Counted from the stretch's first letter, positions 1 to 8,995 are shown. The stretch: DNA of 64,000 nucleotides from Paenibacillus sp. Root444D2 (GCF_001426375.1 NZ_LMEO01000050.1:229893-293892), one strand, 5' to 3'. Program-made: numbers and translations. Notes: generated by a model from the sequence alone, not told the origin.

Positions 1-1
1 A

Positions 2-52
2 GCGGTTGAACCAGCTGCAGAACAGGCGGAGGAAGCTGCCGAGTCAATCTAA
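2..52 (+). CDS. C-terminal end of an unknown gene (partial)
   Basis: Sixteen codons in an open frame, rich in Ala and Glu (tail AEQAEEAAESI), run from the left edge to a TAA stop. A rho-independent terminator follows 36 bases later on the same strand, as expected for the end of a real gene. Too little remains to name a product. The acidic, alanine-rich tail is a common low-complexity end and is not diagnostic. Confidence 0.35.
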   Translation, partial: AVEPAAEQAEEAAESI

Positions 53-87
53 AGCTTAAAGTGATTGCCCGCTGACACAGGAATAAT

Positions 88-130
88 AAAACCGGCTCTT
101 TTCGCAGCTAATGCGGAAGAGTCGGTTTTT
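88..130 (+). terminator. Rho-independent terminator
   Basis: Stem of about 12 bp (89-100 with 117-128, one G-U pair), extended inside by CGCA/TGCG, followed by a T-rich run. The T-run is on the plus side, so it ends the partial gene at the left edge. It also lies just past the 3' end of the minus-strand sensor kinase and may serve both. Confidence 0.8.
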
Positions 131-140
131 AGTTTTAGCA

Positions 141-1550
141 CTATTTTCTAATAGGCAATTCAATTTCCACCGTGGTACCCTGATTAATTTTGCTTTGAAT
201 TAACAATTTACCTCCATGTCCTTCGATGATCCGTTTGCACACCATAAGCCCTAAACCAGTGCCATTCACTTTGGTCGTATAAAACGGCTCTCCTAACTGG
301 GATAACCTCTCTCCAGAAATGCCTACACCCTGATCTTCGATGCGGATCACCACACCTTGATGAATTGGATTTCGGATAGCGATTTGTATGATTCCCCCAT
401 TAGGCATAGACTCGATTGCATTTTTTAAAATATTAATTAACACCTGTTTGATTTGATCTGGGTTACAATAAATGGCTGGTATGTCTGGATCCATGTCGAT
501 ATGTATTTGAACGTTATAGAGATGAGCGTGAGGCTGCAGAAAACCAACCACACTTTTGACAAGGCCAAGGGATGTACTCTCCATATAACAATTTAGATGT
601 GGTTTAGCTAGCGTCATAAATTCATTGACAACATAGTTGATATGTTCTAATTCTTCCAACATGACATCAACGTAGTCGGCATTTTTAGCCTTTAATAATT
701 TCACAAAACCTTTCAAGGAGGTTAAAGGATTCCGTATATCATGTGCGATCCCAGCTGCCAATTGACCGATGAGCGACAGTTTTTCGGCTCTAATAATGGC
801 TTCTTCAGACTTTTTGCGCTCAGTGAGATCACGTATCACGGTCTGTACGACAGGAAACCCCATATTTTTGTCGACATAAATGGATGAAATTTCAGCATCA
901 AAAATAGTTCCATCTAACTTTTGCAGCTTTATCTCCATAAACTCCGTATAAGAGTCAGACTGCATCACATACTGAAGCCGCTCCAGGATGAAATCCTTAT
1001 CACTTAAACAGAAAAAATCATATATTCGTTTTCCCTTAAATTCATCTGAAGAAACACCGCCAAACAGTGTACAGCAGGCATCATTCACAAAGTGAATAGT
1101 ACCATCGTTATGCAGAGCAATGGGTTCTGGATTAAGTTTAATCAACCTTCGAAATTGTTTTTCTCTTTCTAAAAGCTCCTCATTGGCTCTTTTCTTCTCA
1201 CTAATGTCCCTTTCCACACCAATGAACCCAATAATCACTCCTTCGTTATCTTTCATTGGTGAGACCGTAACATTCGCATAAAAAGTAGAACCATCTTTTC
1301 TTAGTTTTAACGCTTCGAAATCCGAACTTTGCTCCCCATCTATTAAAGACTGATATAGCCGAAGCGCATCTTCCTTATATTTATCTGGAGTCATCGGCAA
1401 TACTTTCCCGATCACTTCATCTCTTGTCCAGCCATGTAATTCTTCAAACTTCTTATTCACCTCTAACACTTTTCCATTAACATCAACGACGACAATTCCG
1501 TCTGAGGTTAAATTCATAAAGGAATCGATTAGATGTTCTTTCAATTTCAA
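141..1550 (-). CDS. PAS-domain sensor histidine kinase
   Basis: Cytoplasmic sensor kinase of the sporulation-kinase/NtrB-like type. Two PAS domains (about residues 8-120 and 130-245; the second begins near LIKLNPEPIALHNDG) precede a HisKA domain with the phospho-acceptor in GIAHDIRNPL (about 275) and a HATPase with N-box NILKNAIES, G1 EDQGVGI and G2 GTGLGLMVCKRI. No membrane segment is visible, so the signal is probably internal (redox, ligand or partner protein). A TTG at 1550 has AGGGG about 10 bases upstream; a TTG at 1577 is possible but lacks a clear site. No response regulator is adjacent, so it is an orphan and could feed the sporulation phosphorelay; that last step is inference. Confidence 0.88.
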   Translation of the reverse strand: MKLKEHLIDSFMNLTSDGIVVVDVNGKVLEVNKKFEELHGWTRDEVIGKVLPMTPDKYKEDALRLYQSLIDGEQSSDFEALKLRKDGSTFYANVTVSPMKDNEGVIIGFIGVERDISEKKRANEELLEREKQFRRLIKLNPEPIALHNDGTIHFVNDACCTLFGGVSSDEFKGKRIYDFFCLSDKDFILERLQYVMQSDSYTEFMEIKLQKLDGTIFDAEISSIYVDKNMGFPVVQTVIRDLTERKKSEEAIIRAEKLSLIGQLAAGIAHDIRNPLTSLKGFVKLLKAKNADYVDVMLEELEHINYVVNEFMTLAKPHLNCYMESTSLGLVKSVVGFLQPHAHLYNVQIHIDMDPDIPAIYCNPDQIKQVLINILKNAIESMPNGGIIQIAIRNPIHQGVVIRIEDQGVGISGERLSQLGEPFYTTKVNGTGLGLMVCKRIIEGHGGKLLIQSKINQGTTVEIELPIRK

Positions 1551-1650
1551 GAGTAAACATCCCCTTATCTCAAGCAAGTGATTGTAGCTTATTCGTCTCT
1601 AATGGAAAAAAACCTTTATTATAATTGGGATTTTCAAAAAATTATTAATA

Positions 1651-2208
1651 TTATGAATCACTTTTTCTAGCTTCAACGGTTACAAAAATGTCCCCTAAAT
1701 GTTTCTTTATTTCAATTATTTCTATATCTTCTTGTTTTAGTAGGTGAATTGTATCTCTATTCAAATGGCAACCATCACAAGCTCTCTTCCATATCGGTGA
1801 TAGGAGATCTTGTAGCTTGCCTATTACGCTATTTTCATGACGAACATGCTCGAATAATAAAATTGTTCCGGTAGGCTTACAAACTCTACTAATTTCTCTA
1901 ATAGCTTCTACTGGGTTTGGTATTGTACATAAAACTAGTGTCCCAACCACAGTATCAAATGAATGATCTGCAAATGACAATCGCTCAGCATTACCTTCAA
2001 TTACACGGATAGAAGTTTTAGCTTCGGAAGCTCGCTTATACGAGGTCTTCCTTAGAACTGGATTTGGTTCAATTGCTGTTACAGATACGTCCTTATAGAA
2101 GCTGAAATTAATTCCTGTTCCGCATCCGATTTCCAAAGCTTCGCCCTTGGCTTTGCTTATTAACTCGGAGCGAATATCAATAAATCTTTTGGTCTCCAAG
2201 GGTTTCAT
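1651..2208 (-). CDS. Class I SAM-dependent methyltransferase
   Basis: 185-residue methyltransferase of the Methyltransf_11 type. Motif I is ALEIGCGTGINFSFY (about 24-38), the acidic end of beta-2 is VTAIEPNP, and motif IV region is SFDTVVGTLVLCTIPNP, followed by the usual FEHVRH loop. Proteins of this size and motif set methylate small molecules, quinones or lipids; the substrate cannot be read from the sequence. It is a single gene, separated from the kinase by about 100 bases and transcribed away from the GC-rich gene on the other strand. The motif VCKPTGTILLFEHVRHE resembles phospholipid/UbiE-like methyltransferases, a weak hint only. Confidence 0.85.
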   Translation of the reverse strand: MKPLETKRFIDIRSELISKAKGEALEIGCGTGINFSFYKDVSVTAIEPNPVLRKTSYKRASEAKTSIRVIEGNAERLSFADHSFDTVVGTLVLCTIPNPVEAIREISRVCKPTGTILLFEHVRHENSVIGKLQDLLSPIWKRACDGCHLNRDTIHLLKQEDIEIIEIKKHLGDIFVTVEARKSDS

Positions 2209-2329
2209 TAATCTATCATAATTATTAACGAACCAATTGCTGCAGATAGATATCTACTCCTTTCTTGTTCGACCCTATATCCTAGGAGGACTCCCCTATC
2301 TCCAACTAGCTCCTAAACACAGACAAGGA

Positions 2330-2361
2330 TTGACAGAAAAAATATTCAGTAATACTATAAT
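2330..2361 (+). promoter_or_regulatory. Predicted sigma-A promoter of the pentapeptide-repeat gene
   Basis: TTGACA at 2330-2335, then 17 bases, then TACTAT at 2353-2358 (an overlapping TATAAT is at 2356-2361, spacing 20). The region is very AT-rich, unlike the gene it would drive, so the promoter looks native to the host even though the gene does not. Confidence 0.5.
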
Positions 2362-2478
2362 AGAATTGAAGAAATCACTCATTTTTCATACATAAAAATA
2401 ACATTCTATAACCAACCCATAGCCTAGGCAATTAACTAGACAAGTATGAGAATATGGTGTAGCGGAAGGAGGCCAACA

Positions 2479-3357
2479 TTGTCTAAGAATCACGAATATG
2501 CAGAAACTTTAAACGGCAAGAATCCCCTCAGTCTGCAATCTGACTGTGAGAATTGCTTCGGCTTGTGCTGCGTCGCACTGCCCTACGCAGCATCGTCAGA
2601 CTTCGCGATCGACAAAGACGCCGGCCAGCCCTGCCCCAACCTGCAATCGGACTTCCGCTGCGGTGTTCACACTAACCTCAGACAGCTGGGCTTTCGAGGC
2701 TGTACGGTTTATGACTGCTTCGGCGCAGGGCAAAAGGTTTCCCATGTCACCTTCGGCGGACACGACTGGCGTCAAGTCCCAGGGTCTGCGAAGCAAATGT
2801 TCGAGGTGTTCCCGATCATGCGTCAACTCCATGAACTGCTCTGGTATTTGACCGAAGCGCTGACGCTGCAACCTGCCCGTCCTATCCACGGTGAACTCAG
2901 CATTGCGCTCGACGAAACAGAACGCCTCACGCACCTTAGTAGCGACTCTCTCATGGAACTGGACGTGGCAGCACATCGAGCCAATGTCAATGTTCTGCTT
3001 TTACGGACGAGCGAGCTCGTCCGAGCCGAAGCCCAGCGCAAGCAGAAAAAAACCGCGGGGCGTCAGAAAACCTACGGTCGAGGAGCCGACCTTATCGGGG
3101 CCAATCTCAAAGGTGCCGATCTCAGAGGCGCTAATTTGAGAGGGGCCTACCTTATTGCTGCTAACCTCAGAGGTGCCGACCTGAGAGTGGCTGACCTCAT
3201 CGGGGCCGATTTCCGGGACGCTGATCTTAGCGGCGCCAACCTCACCGATAGTATCTTTCTCACCCAAGCCCAACTCAACGCGGCGAAGGGCGATATTAAC
3301 ACCAAGTTACCACCGTCGCTCACTCGCCCAGCTCACTGGTCTACTTTCAAAGCATAG
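2479..3357 (+). CDS. Cys-rich protein with C-terminal pentapeptide repeats
   Basis: The N-terminal half has a dense set of cysteines (CENCFGLCC, CPNL, CGVH, CTVYDCFGAG) spaced like a metal or Fe-S binding module; residues about 200-275 are a right-handed quadrilateral beta-helix of pentapeptide repeats (A-D/N-L-x-G: GADLIGANLKGADLRGANL). The function is unknown; the pentapeptide helix is generally a binding surface and in some proteins mimics DNA. The TTG at 2479 is chosen because AGGAGG sits 6 bases before it; an ATG at 2446 has no such site. GC content and codon choice (GCC, CTC, GAC) are far higher than in any neighbour, suggesting recent transfer, perhaps from an actinobacterium. Monocistronic, with its own promoter and terminator. 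Confidence 0.85.
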   Translation: MSKNHEYAETLNGKNPLSLQSDCENCFGLCCVALPYAASSDFAIDKDAGQPCPNLQSDFRCGVHTNLRQLGFRGCTVYDCFGAGQKVSHVTFGGHDWRQVPGSAKQMFEVFPIMRQLHELLWYLTEALTLQPARPIHGELSIALDETERLTHLSSDSLMELDVAAHRANVNVLLLRTSELVRAEAQRKQKKTAGRQKTYGRGADLIGANLKGADLRGANLRGAYLIAANLRGADLRVADLIGADFRDADLSGANLTDSIFLTQAQLNAAKGDINTKLPPSLTRPAHWSTFKA

Positions 3358-3372
3358 AGTATTAGATTATGA

Positions 3373-3404
3373 GGTCAGCCAGTTTTTACTGGTTGACCTT
3401 TTTT
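3373..3404 (+). terminator. Rho-independent terminator of the pentapeptide-repeat gene
   Basis: 11-bp stem (3373-3383 with 3388-3398, one G-U pair), TTTT loop, then six Ts. It begins 16 bases after the stop codon. Confidence 0.85.
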
Positions 3405-3580
3405 GATTTAGTCATAAAGTATGGCAATCGATTGCCCATTTCCTTGCCCGTCTTACAGTATGTTCTATTTCGGTATAATCTGCTGAAATTCCTTTTTCAA
3501 AACCAATTCCCGCTACTTCAACTATACTCAACAGTCCGCCGCAGCTATCTGATCAATAAGTACACTCTTGCATTCCGTTA

Positions 3581-3589
3581 TGCTATAAT
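3581..3589 (+). promoter_or_regulatory. Extended -10 promoter of the Nudix gene
   Basis: TGCTATAAT, a full extended -10 element, 32 bases before the Nudix start codon. No good -35 hexamer is present at the expected distance, which is typical when the TGn extension is there. Confidence 0.55.
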
Positions 3590-3620
3590 TTCAGAAAAAT
3601 AGGCCAAGGGAGAGAACTGG

Positions 3621-4022
3621 ATGGCTACAATAATTGATAAGATTGCATGGATATACGTTGTTGATGGTCAAATATTAGGCGCTCGTTCCAAAGGAAAAGA
3701 TACTTATTATTTACCTGGAGGAAAAAGGGAGCCCGATGAAACCGATATCGATACTCTTGTTCGAGAAATAGAAGAGGAATTATCCGTTCGAATACAACCA
3801 GAAACCGTCTCGCATTTTGGAACGTTCGAAGCTCAAGCCCATGGTAAATCAGAAGGTACGCAAGTAAAAATGACATGTTATACAGCGGATTTCGAAGGAA
3901 ATCTGAGTCCGGCTTCTGAGATAGATGAATTGGTCTGGTTAACCTATCATGACCGGGATCGTGTATCTGCTGTTTGCCAAATTATTTTTGATAAATTGAG
4001 CGAGTTGAAGATGCTTTCATAA
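3621..4022 (+). CDS. Nudix hydrolase
   Basis: 133-residue Nudix-fold pyrophosphatase. The Nudix box runs from GGKREPDET to REIEEEL (about residues 33-56) and matches Gx5Ex7REUxEExGU with the metal-binding REIEEE intact; the last glycine is replaced. The C-terminal part (EIDELVWLTYHD) matches the 8-oxo-dGTP/NTP-type subgroup, but substrate cannot be fixed. The ATG has AAGGGAG about 9 bases upstream. Single gene with its own extended -10 promoter. Confidence 0.88.
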   Translation: MATIIDKIAWIYVVDGQILGARSKGKDTYYLPGGKREPDETDIDTLVREIEEELSVRIQPETVSHFGTFEAQAHGKSEGTQVKMTCYTADFEGNLSPASEIDELVWLTYHDRDRVSAVCQIIFDKLSELKMLS

Positions 4023-4090
4023 TTCATGAAGGAATAACAGGATTCCTCCTCCTATTGGATAAATCAATAAACAATATTGGACACTTGTCC

Positions 4091-4128
4091 ACAAAAAAGT
4101 AAGGAGCTGCCCGCGGCAGCTCCTTACT
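4091..4128 (-). terminator. Strong hairpin terminator
   Basis: 13-bp perfect stem (4098-4110 with 4116-4128) with a 5-base loop and, on the minus strand, a run of Ts just after it. It ends the ParB-like gene and, being symmetrical, may also stop transcripts from the Nudix gene. Confidence 0.85.
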
Positions 4129-4178
4129 CGTTTATATCGTATTTTAATCAACTAATTTCCCTGATTTGCTTTTTCTCA

Positions 4179-4679
4179 TCAGTGCACAATCTTTTTTAAT
4201 AGATCTTCTACTTTTGCTTGCATGGATTGTATGGTTGTTTTCCTATATTGAATACCAAGCCGGAGTACCTTCAACTGCTGTCTTCGAGAAAGCTTTCGAA
4301 ATCGGGGCTCCCTTTTCAGAAAAGTCCGAATGATAGACCAGCTGTTGACTGCAATCCGATCCGATGAGATGTAAGGAACATCATAAGGTAGTTGTCGTTT
4401 CCTGAACCGATTAATAAGCGTCCCCACACTAGCAGAAATCTTCCCTTCATCTACAAGACACACAGCAGAACTTTTCTTTGTTTGCTTTTTGAGGAAATCG
4501 AAATGATGATGCCCGCCTTGGATGACGTAACCACCTTCTTTTCTGCTTTTACGCACAATCAACAGATGCATTAAATCTTGTGCAACTTTTTTGAATTCCT
4601 TATTTCTTAATGAGGTTTTAGCGGCGATACTTTCCGGTTTAATCTTACTTAGAGGTATATATTGCACTGTATATCTCAA
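4179..4679 (-). CDS. ParB-like nuclease-domain protein, orphan
   Basis: 166 residues. The start (QYIPLSKIKPESIAAK) and the centre (GGYVIQGGHHHFDFLKK) match the layout of a ParB/sulfiredoxin N-terminal domain: an I-P-L-S-K-I-x-P strand and a G-G-x-H-R/H-like nucleotide-handling motif. The R of the usual GxxR is replaced by H in a triple-His run. The C-terminal half is basic and helical (RKRQL, FLKREPRFRKLSRRQQ) and may bind nucleic acid. No ParA, centromere sites or DNA-modification genes are close, so a chromosome-partition role is unlikely. Family assignment is tentative; the function is unknown. Confidence 0.6.
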   Translation of the reverse strand: MRYTVQYIPLSKIKPESIAAKTSLRNKEFKKVAQDLMHLLIVRKSRKEGGYVIQGGHHHFDFLKKQTKKSSAVCLVDEGKISASVGTLINRFRKRQLPYDVPYISSDRIAVNSWSIIRTFLKREPRFRKLSRRQQLKVLRLGIQYRKTTIQSMQAKVEDLLKKIVH

Positions 4680-4785
4680 CTGTACCCCTCCTCGTCACAC
4701 CGTTGTTTACTGTAATCTATTCTAAGTGTATTCTGTTAGTGCTGCGGTGTGAACTCCCTCTCATAAATGTCGCTAACTTTGCACA

Positions 4786-4813
4786 AAAAAACAGCTCTCC
4801 TTCGGAGTAGCTG
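4786..4813 (-). terminator. Terminator after the hydrolase operon
   Basis: Hairpin with arms CAGCT/AGCTG and an inner CTCC/GGAG stem (4792-4813), followed on the minus strand by seven Ts (plus-strand As at 4785-4791). It lies 34 bases past the stop codon of the F5/8-domain hydrolase. Confidence 0.8.
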
Positions 4814-4847
4814 CCTTTCTTTCACTTCAATTCGTGATAAGCTTCTG

Positions 4848-7469
4848 TCAATCCGTTTTGTGACCGTAAATTTGAAGATCATGAATGGACCAATAATTCC
4901 CTGCTTTCACTGTCTGGACAATCTTTACGTATCGCGCATTCTGTGGACTGATATTGATTTCTAATACGTTTGTGCCAACACCCGATGCGATTGAAGATCC
5001 CCAATTGAAGCCGTCAGAAGATACATATACCTCATACTTCCTTGGATAATCATTCGGCGAGTTCTCACTTCTTAGCACAATCTTATTGATTGTGAATGAG
5101 TTCTTCAAATCAATTTGAAAAAATTGCCCGGGTGCTTGAGCTGTCCCTGTATCCCAGCGTGTATAAGGACTGCCATCAATCGCACCTTGTGGTTTGCCGG
5201 AACTGCTGGTTACTTCCCATTCTTCCCGCTCTAGCGCAACTTCATCGGCAGCCGTCGCCGTTGCCGCTTGCGAAAACTCCTTTGAACCTGAAACTCTGAT
5301 CTGATACATGTATTTGTTTCCTACCAACGTATCCGCATCGACAAATTCTGTAGCTGACACTTGTTCAGCAATCACCTCGTAGCTGCCCTCAGCCGTGCCT
5401 ATTTTTCGCAAAACATCGTAACTGTGTGCTCCTTCAGATTCTCCCCAACTAAGCTCAATCGCATGATTCTCTATAGGCTTTGCCTGAATCCACGCAGGTG
5501 CAACCGGTTTTACCCTATCTGTCCGAGTCAGGATATACTGCACAGCTTCACCAGGAAGCAGCGTTTCCTTGAATTCAAGCTCAGGTGCTGCTTGCAATCC
5601 TGTCAAATACGTACGAGCGGATTCATAGGTATCACCCGCCCCGAATCTTTCTCCTTCGTACAAAGCAGCTTCGGGCATGGTTACTTTGGCTTGTATCGTT
5701 TGCGTACTCGTCCCAAAATTTACGAAGTTAAGCAGAATTTTGTCCGACTTCGCTCCTGATCCTGGCAATGCAGGCAAAGTCGATGTATCCACGCCCCGAA
5801 AATAAACAAGCTTATCAGCCAACTCAGACTTGTTCGTTAGTTCGTAAACAAGCGGCTTCCCATGCGTGGCATAGGCTAGATTCAACCTGCGCATAATCCC
5901 AACACGTGTATCATTATCCGTTAAGCTCTTATAAATCTTCATTTGCGCTGGGTTTTGATTATTCAAATCATTCCCCGACTCAAACAAGGAATATTGCGGA
6001 TAAAACGCTGCATGCTGCATAAACATATCAGCATAACCGATATGAGCCCTCATAATGCGATCGAAGACCGCCGAATGGGGCTGCGTAGCACCAAATTCTT
6101 TGGGATCCGTATGACTATCCGAAGTTCCATACTCCGTATTCAACATTAGCTTCTTGAGGCCATCCTCTGAACCTTCGAAGGTTTGCAGATTTTCTAGGAA
6201 GCTTCCGTCCTTATTATCGGAATACGAATTTCCGTAAGCATGCCCATTCGTTAAATCTGTCAACTCTTCTAGCTCCATTCGCTGCGCCGAATCGTCTTCC
6301 CATCCGTCGGGATCTCCACATTTAAACATACCAGTCGGAGTTTGATTTCTACATGTTCTAATGTTGTACTTAGGTGCATATGCCCAGCCGGGAGCCACAG
6401 TTTTCACATGTGGAGCAAGCTCAGGAAGATGGGTTTTTAACCACTTCGCAATGGCTAGATTCACCCCTTTGGAGCGATTGAATAAGCCTGGTTCATTATC
6501 GATCTCATAGTATTGAAACATGGACCCATACTGCTTCACATAATCCAGTAATTTATTCTCTGCATCTGCTGGCAGTGTGCCATCCTCTTTCAGCTTAATA
6601 TTCCCTGTATGCAGATGTAGCGCTACCGCCTCGGTGTTGTAATCACGCAGGGTTTCGTAATAAGACTTGATGGACGAACAACCCTGCTTCACATCTGTCG
6701 CACAATCTACCCTCATTACATTGCCGCTGTAGGCGATTCCTAACCATTTCAATACATAAGGAAGGTGCCTTACTGCTCCCTGGTCATAGTAGAATGACAG
6801 ATTGCTTACTTTCGTACCGGATTCCACATATCTCCCATGAATCGGTTCTTCGGCAGGTGAAGACAGCGCGTCTAGTGCGAGGTAATCCCATTTCCACCAG
6901 AGAAATTTATTCTCATCTGCCGTACAATACAAACAGCCTACGGCTGACAGCTTCAATTCGTTATTTCCCAGCTGCAGCTGCTCCTTAGGAATATAAAGCT
7001 CATATAATTTCTTATATGGGTAGGTGCTTGTTGTCCCCCCGACTCCAGCAATCTGAATGATGCCAGAAAGCATCTTGTTGGAGAAAACCGCCATCTGAGG
7101 AATGGCTTTATGAGCATTCAGAATTCGAACACGGAAATGAACACCATATTCGGGTATTTCAGTGAGCGGGAAGTTGATCGAAAAGGTAGGATTCAAGGAT
7201 TTATTAAGACCTTGAGGCACCGTGTCCCAAGCATCCGTCTGCTTCAAGTCGGGCGTTACGGTATAACTGCTCTGTCCTGCGCTTTCTTTTCCAAATTCCA
7301 AATCGGAATCGTCCTGATTGCCCAACATCCATATTTGATTACCAATCTGATTGGAAACTGTCATCACTTTTGTAAAATCTGTTTTTGCCGATGCACCGTA
7401 GTTATTCGAAGCCGAGGTCAGGATCAGTAAGATCAACAAGGCAGTTGGTACAATCACATATCTCATCAT
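4848..7469 (-). CDS. Secreted multidomain glycoside hydrolase-like protein
   Basis: 873 residues with an N-terminal signal segment (IVPTALLILLILTSAS). Residues about 40-200 resemble the carbohydrate-binding domain of rhamnogalacturonan lyases (IWMLGNQDDSDLEFG, jelly-roll pattern). Residues about 215-560 look like a clan A TIM barrel: FQYYEIDNEPG carries a likely acid/base Glu after Asn, and LMLNTEYGTSD a likely nucleophile Glu. Then a beta domain, a fibronectin-III-like unit (about 655-730) and a C-terminal F5/8 discoidin domain (about 745-870). I cannot place it in a named GH family. It follows the GH26 gene by 19 bases and shares its transcript. Likely role: trimming, releasing or binding the locally made polysaccharide. 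ATG codons at 7469 and 7466 both follow GAGAGG. Confidence 0.75.
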   Translation of the reverse strand: MMRYVIVPTALLILLILTSASNNYGASAKTDFTKVMTVSNQIGNQIWMLGNQDDSDLEFGKESAGQSSYTVTPDLKQTDAWDTVPQGLNKSLNPTFSINFPLTEIPEYGVHFRVRILNAHKAIPQMAVFSNKMLSGIIQIAGVGGTTSTYPYKKLYELYIPKEQLQLGNNELKLSAVGCLYCTADENKFLWWKWDYLALDALSSPAEEPIHGRYVESGTKVSNLSFYYDQGAVRHLPYVLKWLGIAYSGNVMRVDCATDVKQGCSSIKSYYETLRDYNTEAVALHLHTGNIKLKEDGTLPADAENKLLDYVKQYGSMFQYYEIDNEPGLFNRSKGVNLAIAKWLKTHLPELAPHVKTVAPGWAYAPKYNIRTCRNQTPTGMFKCGDPDGWEDDSAQRMELEELTDLTNGHAYGNSYSDNKDGSFLENLQTFEGSEDGLKKLMLNTEYGTSDSHTDPKEFGATQPHSAVFDRIMRAHIGYADMFMQHAAFYPQYSLFESGNDLNNQNPAQMKIYKSLTDNDTRVGIMRRLNLAYATHGKPLVYELTNKSELADKLVYFRGVDTSTLPALPGSGAKSDKILLNFVNFGTSTQTIQAKVTMPEAALYEGERFGAGDTYESARTYLTGLQAAPELEFKETLLPGEAVQYILTRTDRVKPVAPAWIQAKPIENHAIELSWGESEGAHSYDVLRKIGTAEGSYEVIAEQVSATEFVDADTLVGNKYMYQIRVSGSKEFSQAATATAADEVALEREEWEVTSSSGKPQGAIDGSPYTRWDTGTAQAPGQFFQIDLKNSFTINKIVLRSENSPNDYPRKYEVYVSSDGFNWGSSIASGVGTNVLEINISPQNARYVKIVQTVKAGNYWSIHDLQIYGHKTD

Positions 7470-7488
7470 GGTAGATACCTCTCAACCT

Positions 7489-8982
7489 TCAAGGAAGTAA
7501 TAGGGCACTCGCAGGAATAATTTCTTTCACTTGGGACGGACTCGTCCACATGACTTTGGCAACAGCACCATTCATATTATCATAATATTCGACTTTCAAA
7601 TCAACAGGCACGCCAGCGGTTAGTGCAATGGTTCCGGATCGTTCCACCCAGCTTTGATTAAACCAACTATCAATAACCAACACGCCATTCACCCAAACCC
7701 GAATGCCATCGTCACTTAAAGTAGAAATCTTGTAGGTTTCCGTATATTTGGGCTTGAGTTTACCCGTCCATCTTACGGAAAACGTATCTGCTTGCATGGA
7801 AGGAAAGGGAGCCGAGGTAGACCAATTGAAATCAATCTTGGCATCTTCCTTCGTTTCCTTCAGCGCGGTCAAATCCTTATTATCGAAATATTCCGCTCGC
7901 AACCCATATCTCTCATCCTGTAAGACAGGTTGTAAAACAGGTGCTTTTATAGGCTGGAGAGACTCTCTTGTCAATAATTTGGAATTTGTATAAAAGGTTT
8001 CAATTTCTTGAAGGTTATTGTTTTCGGCCAGCATTTTACCCCATGTCATCAGGTAGGCCCATTTGGGCTGCTCATTCAAAATAGTGCCGCTAGGCAGCTC
8101 GCCATTTTCCCCGACGGCCACAGGCTTACCATTCGCTAATTCAACAATTTTCGCGTAATAATCCGGATGGTAATCATTGTCATAGATATCAACGGCGAGA
8201 ACATCCACCTTATTTTCTCCAGGATAAGTGGCTGTATACGAGTCAGAACTTGCATTCGGTGCATTCGGGCTCCAAACCCAAAGCAAATTGTTCAACTTAT
8301 GCACATTAACGAAGCGGTCGTACATGATATTCCATAATGCAGGGAAGTTACTCTTCTTGCCCCACCAGAACCAATTCCCATTCATTTCATGATACGGCCG
8401 CCATAAGACTGGAACACCTGCATCTCTAAGTTTCCCTAAGTACACGGCCGCTTTATCGAGATCTGCAAGCAATTGTGTATACTGGGGAGTACCTGGCGTA
8501 ACGTACTTATCAAAATCGGCTTGGCTCATTTCCTTCTTTACATTCGACCAGCAGAGGCACGCTCCCGGAATACTTTCGTGAAATGATATCGTTACCAGAC
8601 CGCCAGCCTGATTCCACGCAATCGCACTATTAACCACCTTTTGTCTTTGATCTGCTAATTGACTTTCGGATTGATCCATAATGGCACCGAATTCATAACC
8701 ATGAAGACCCGGATATTTACCAGTCCAGCCTTTGACTTGATTCGTCCATTCATCTGGGCTTTCTAGGTAATCATGCTGCCCGCTAATGATGCTTACACCC
8801 GAAATGGCATACAATTGCTGCAGTACTGCCTTAGCCTCGACCGTTGCCTGTGAATTGATAGGAACAATTGACGCATTCGTTACGCTTGGGTGAAGCAAAA
8901 AATTCGGTGCTAGCAAAGAGAGTAGAAATAATAAAGAAACCACCTTCTTACGCACACCCGCCTTTCCAAAAAATTCGATCAT
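7489..8982 (-). CDS. Secreted GH26 beta-mannanase with PA14 domain
   Basis: Signal peptide (VVSLLFLLSLLAPNFLL) followed by a GH26 barrel (about residues 40-330): the acid/base Glu lies in WRPYHEMNGNWFWWG and the nucleophile in PVAVGENGE, both matching GH26 mannanases. Residues about 350-490 form a PA14 domain (RAEYFDNKDLTALK ... VRWTGKLKPKY ... SDDGIRVWVNG), which binds sugars. GH26 enzymes cut beta-1,4-mannan. Within an exopolysaccharide locus this enzyme may tailor or release the cell's own mannose-containing polymer; that is inference. The start is one of two adjacent ATGs (8985, 8982) after GGAGG. The leader just upstream has a long inverted repeat that ends beside the ribosome binding site. 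Confidence 0.85.
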   Translation of the reverse strand: MIEFFGKAGVRKKVVSLLFLLSLLAPNFLLHPSVTNASIVPINSQATVEAKAVLQQLYAISGVSIISGQHDYLESPDEWTNQVKGWTGKYPGLHGYEFGAIMDQSESQLADQRQKVVNSAIAWNQAGGLVTISFHESIPGACLCWSNVKKEMSQADFDKYVTPGTPQYTQLLADLDKAAVYLGKLRDAGVPVLWRPYHEMNGNWFWWGKKSNFPALWNIMYDRFVNVHKLNNLLWVWSPNAPNASSDSYTATYPGENKVDVLAVDIYDNDYHPDYYAKIVELANGKPVAVGENGELPSGTILNEQPKWAYLMTWGKMLAENNNLQEIETFYTNSKLLTRESLQPIKAPVLQPVLQDERYGLRAEYFDNKDLTALKETKEDAKIDFNWSTSAPFPSMQADTFSVRWTGKLKPKYTETYKISTLSDDGIRVWVNGVLVIDSWFNQSWVERSGTIALTAGVPVDLKVEYYDNMNGAVAKVMWTSPSQVKEIIPASALLLP

Positions 8983-8995
8983 CATCTTTCCTCCA

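Noticed and set aside
2596..3273. Open frames opposite the pentapeptide-repeat gene
   Set aside because: High GC makes long chance frames; no ribosome binding sites and no conserved motifs, whereas the sense frame has clear domains.
3369..3602. 77-codon open frame after the pentapeptide-repeat gene
   Set aside because: It begins on the terminator hairpin of that gene, has no ribosome binding site and no recognisable family pattern.
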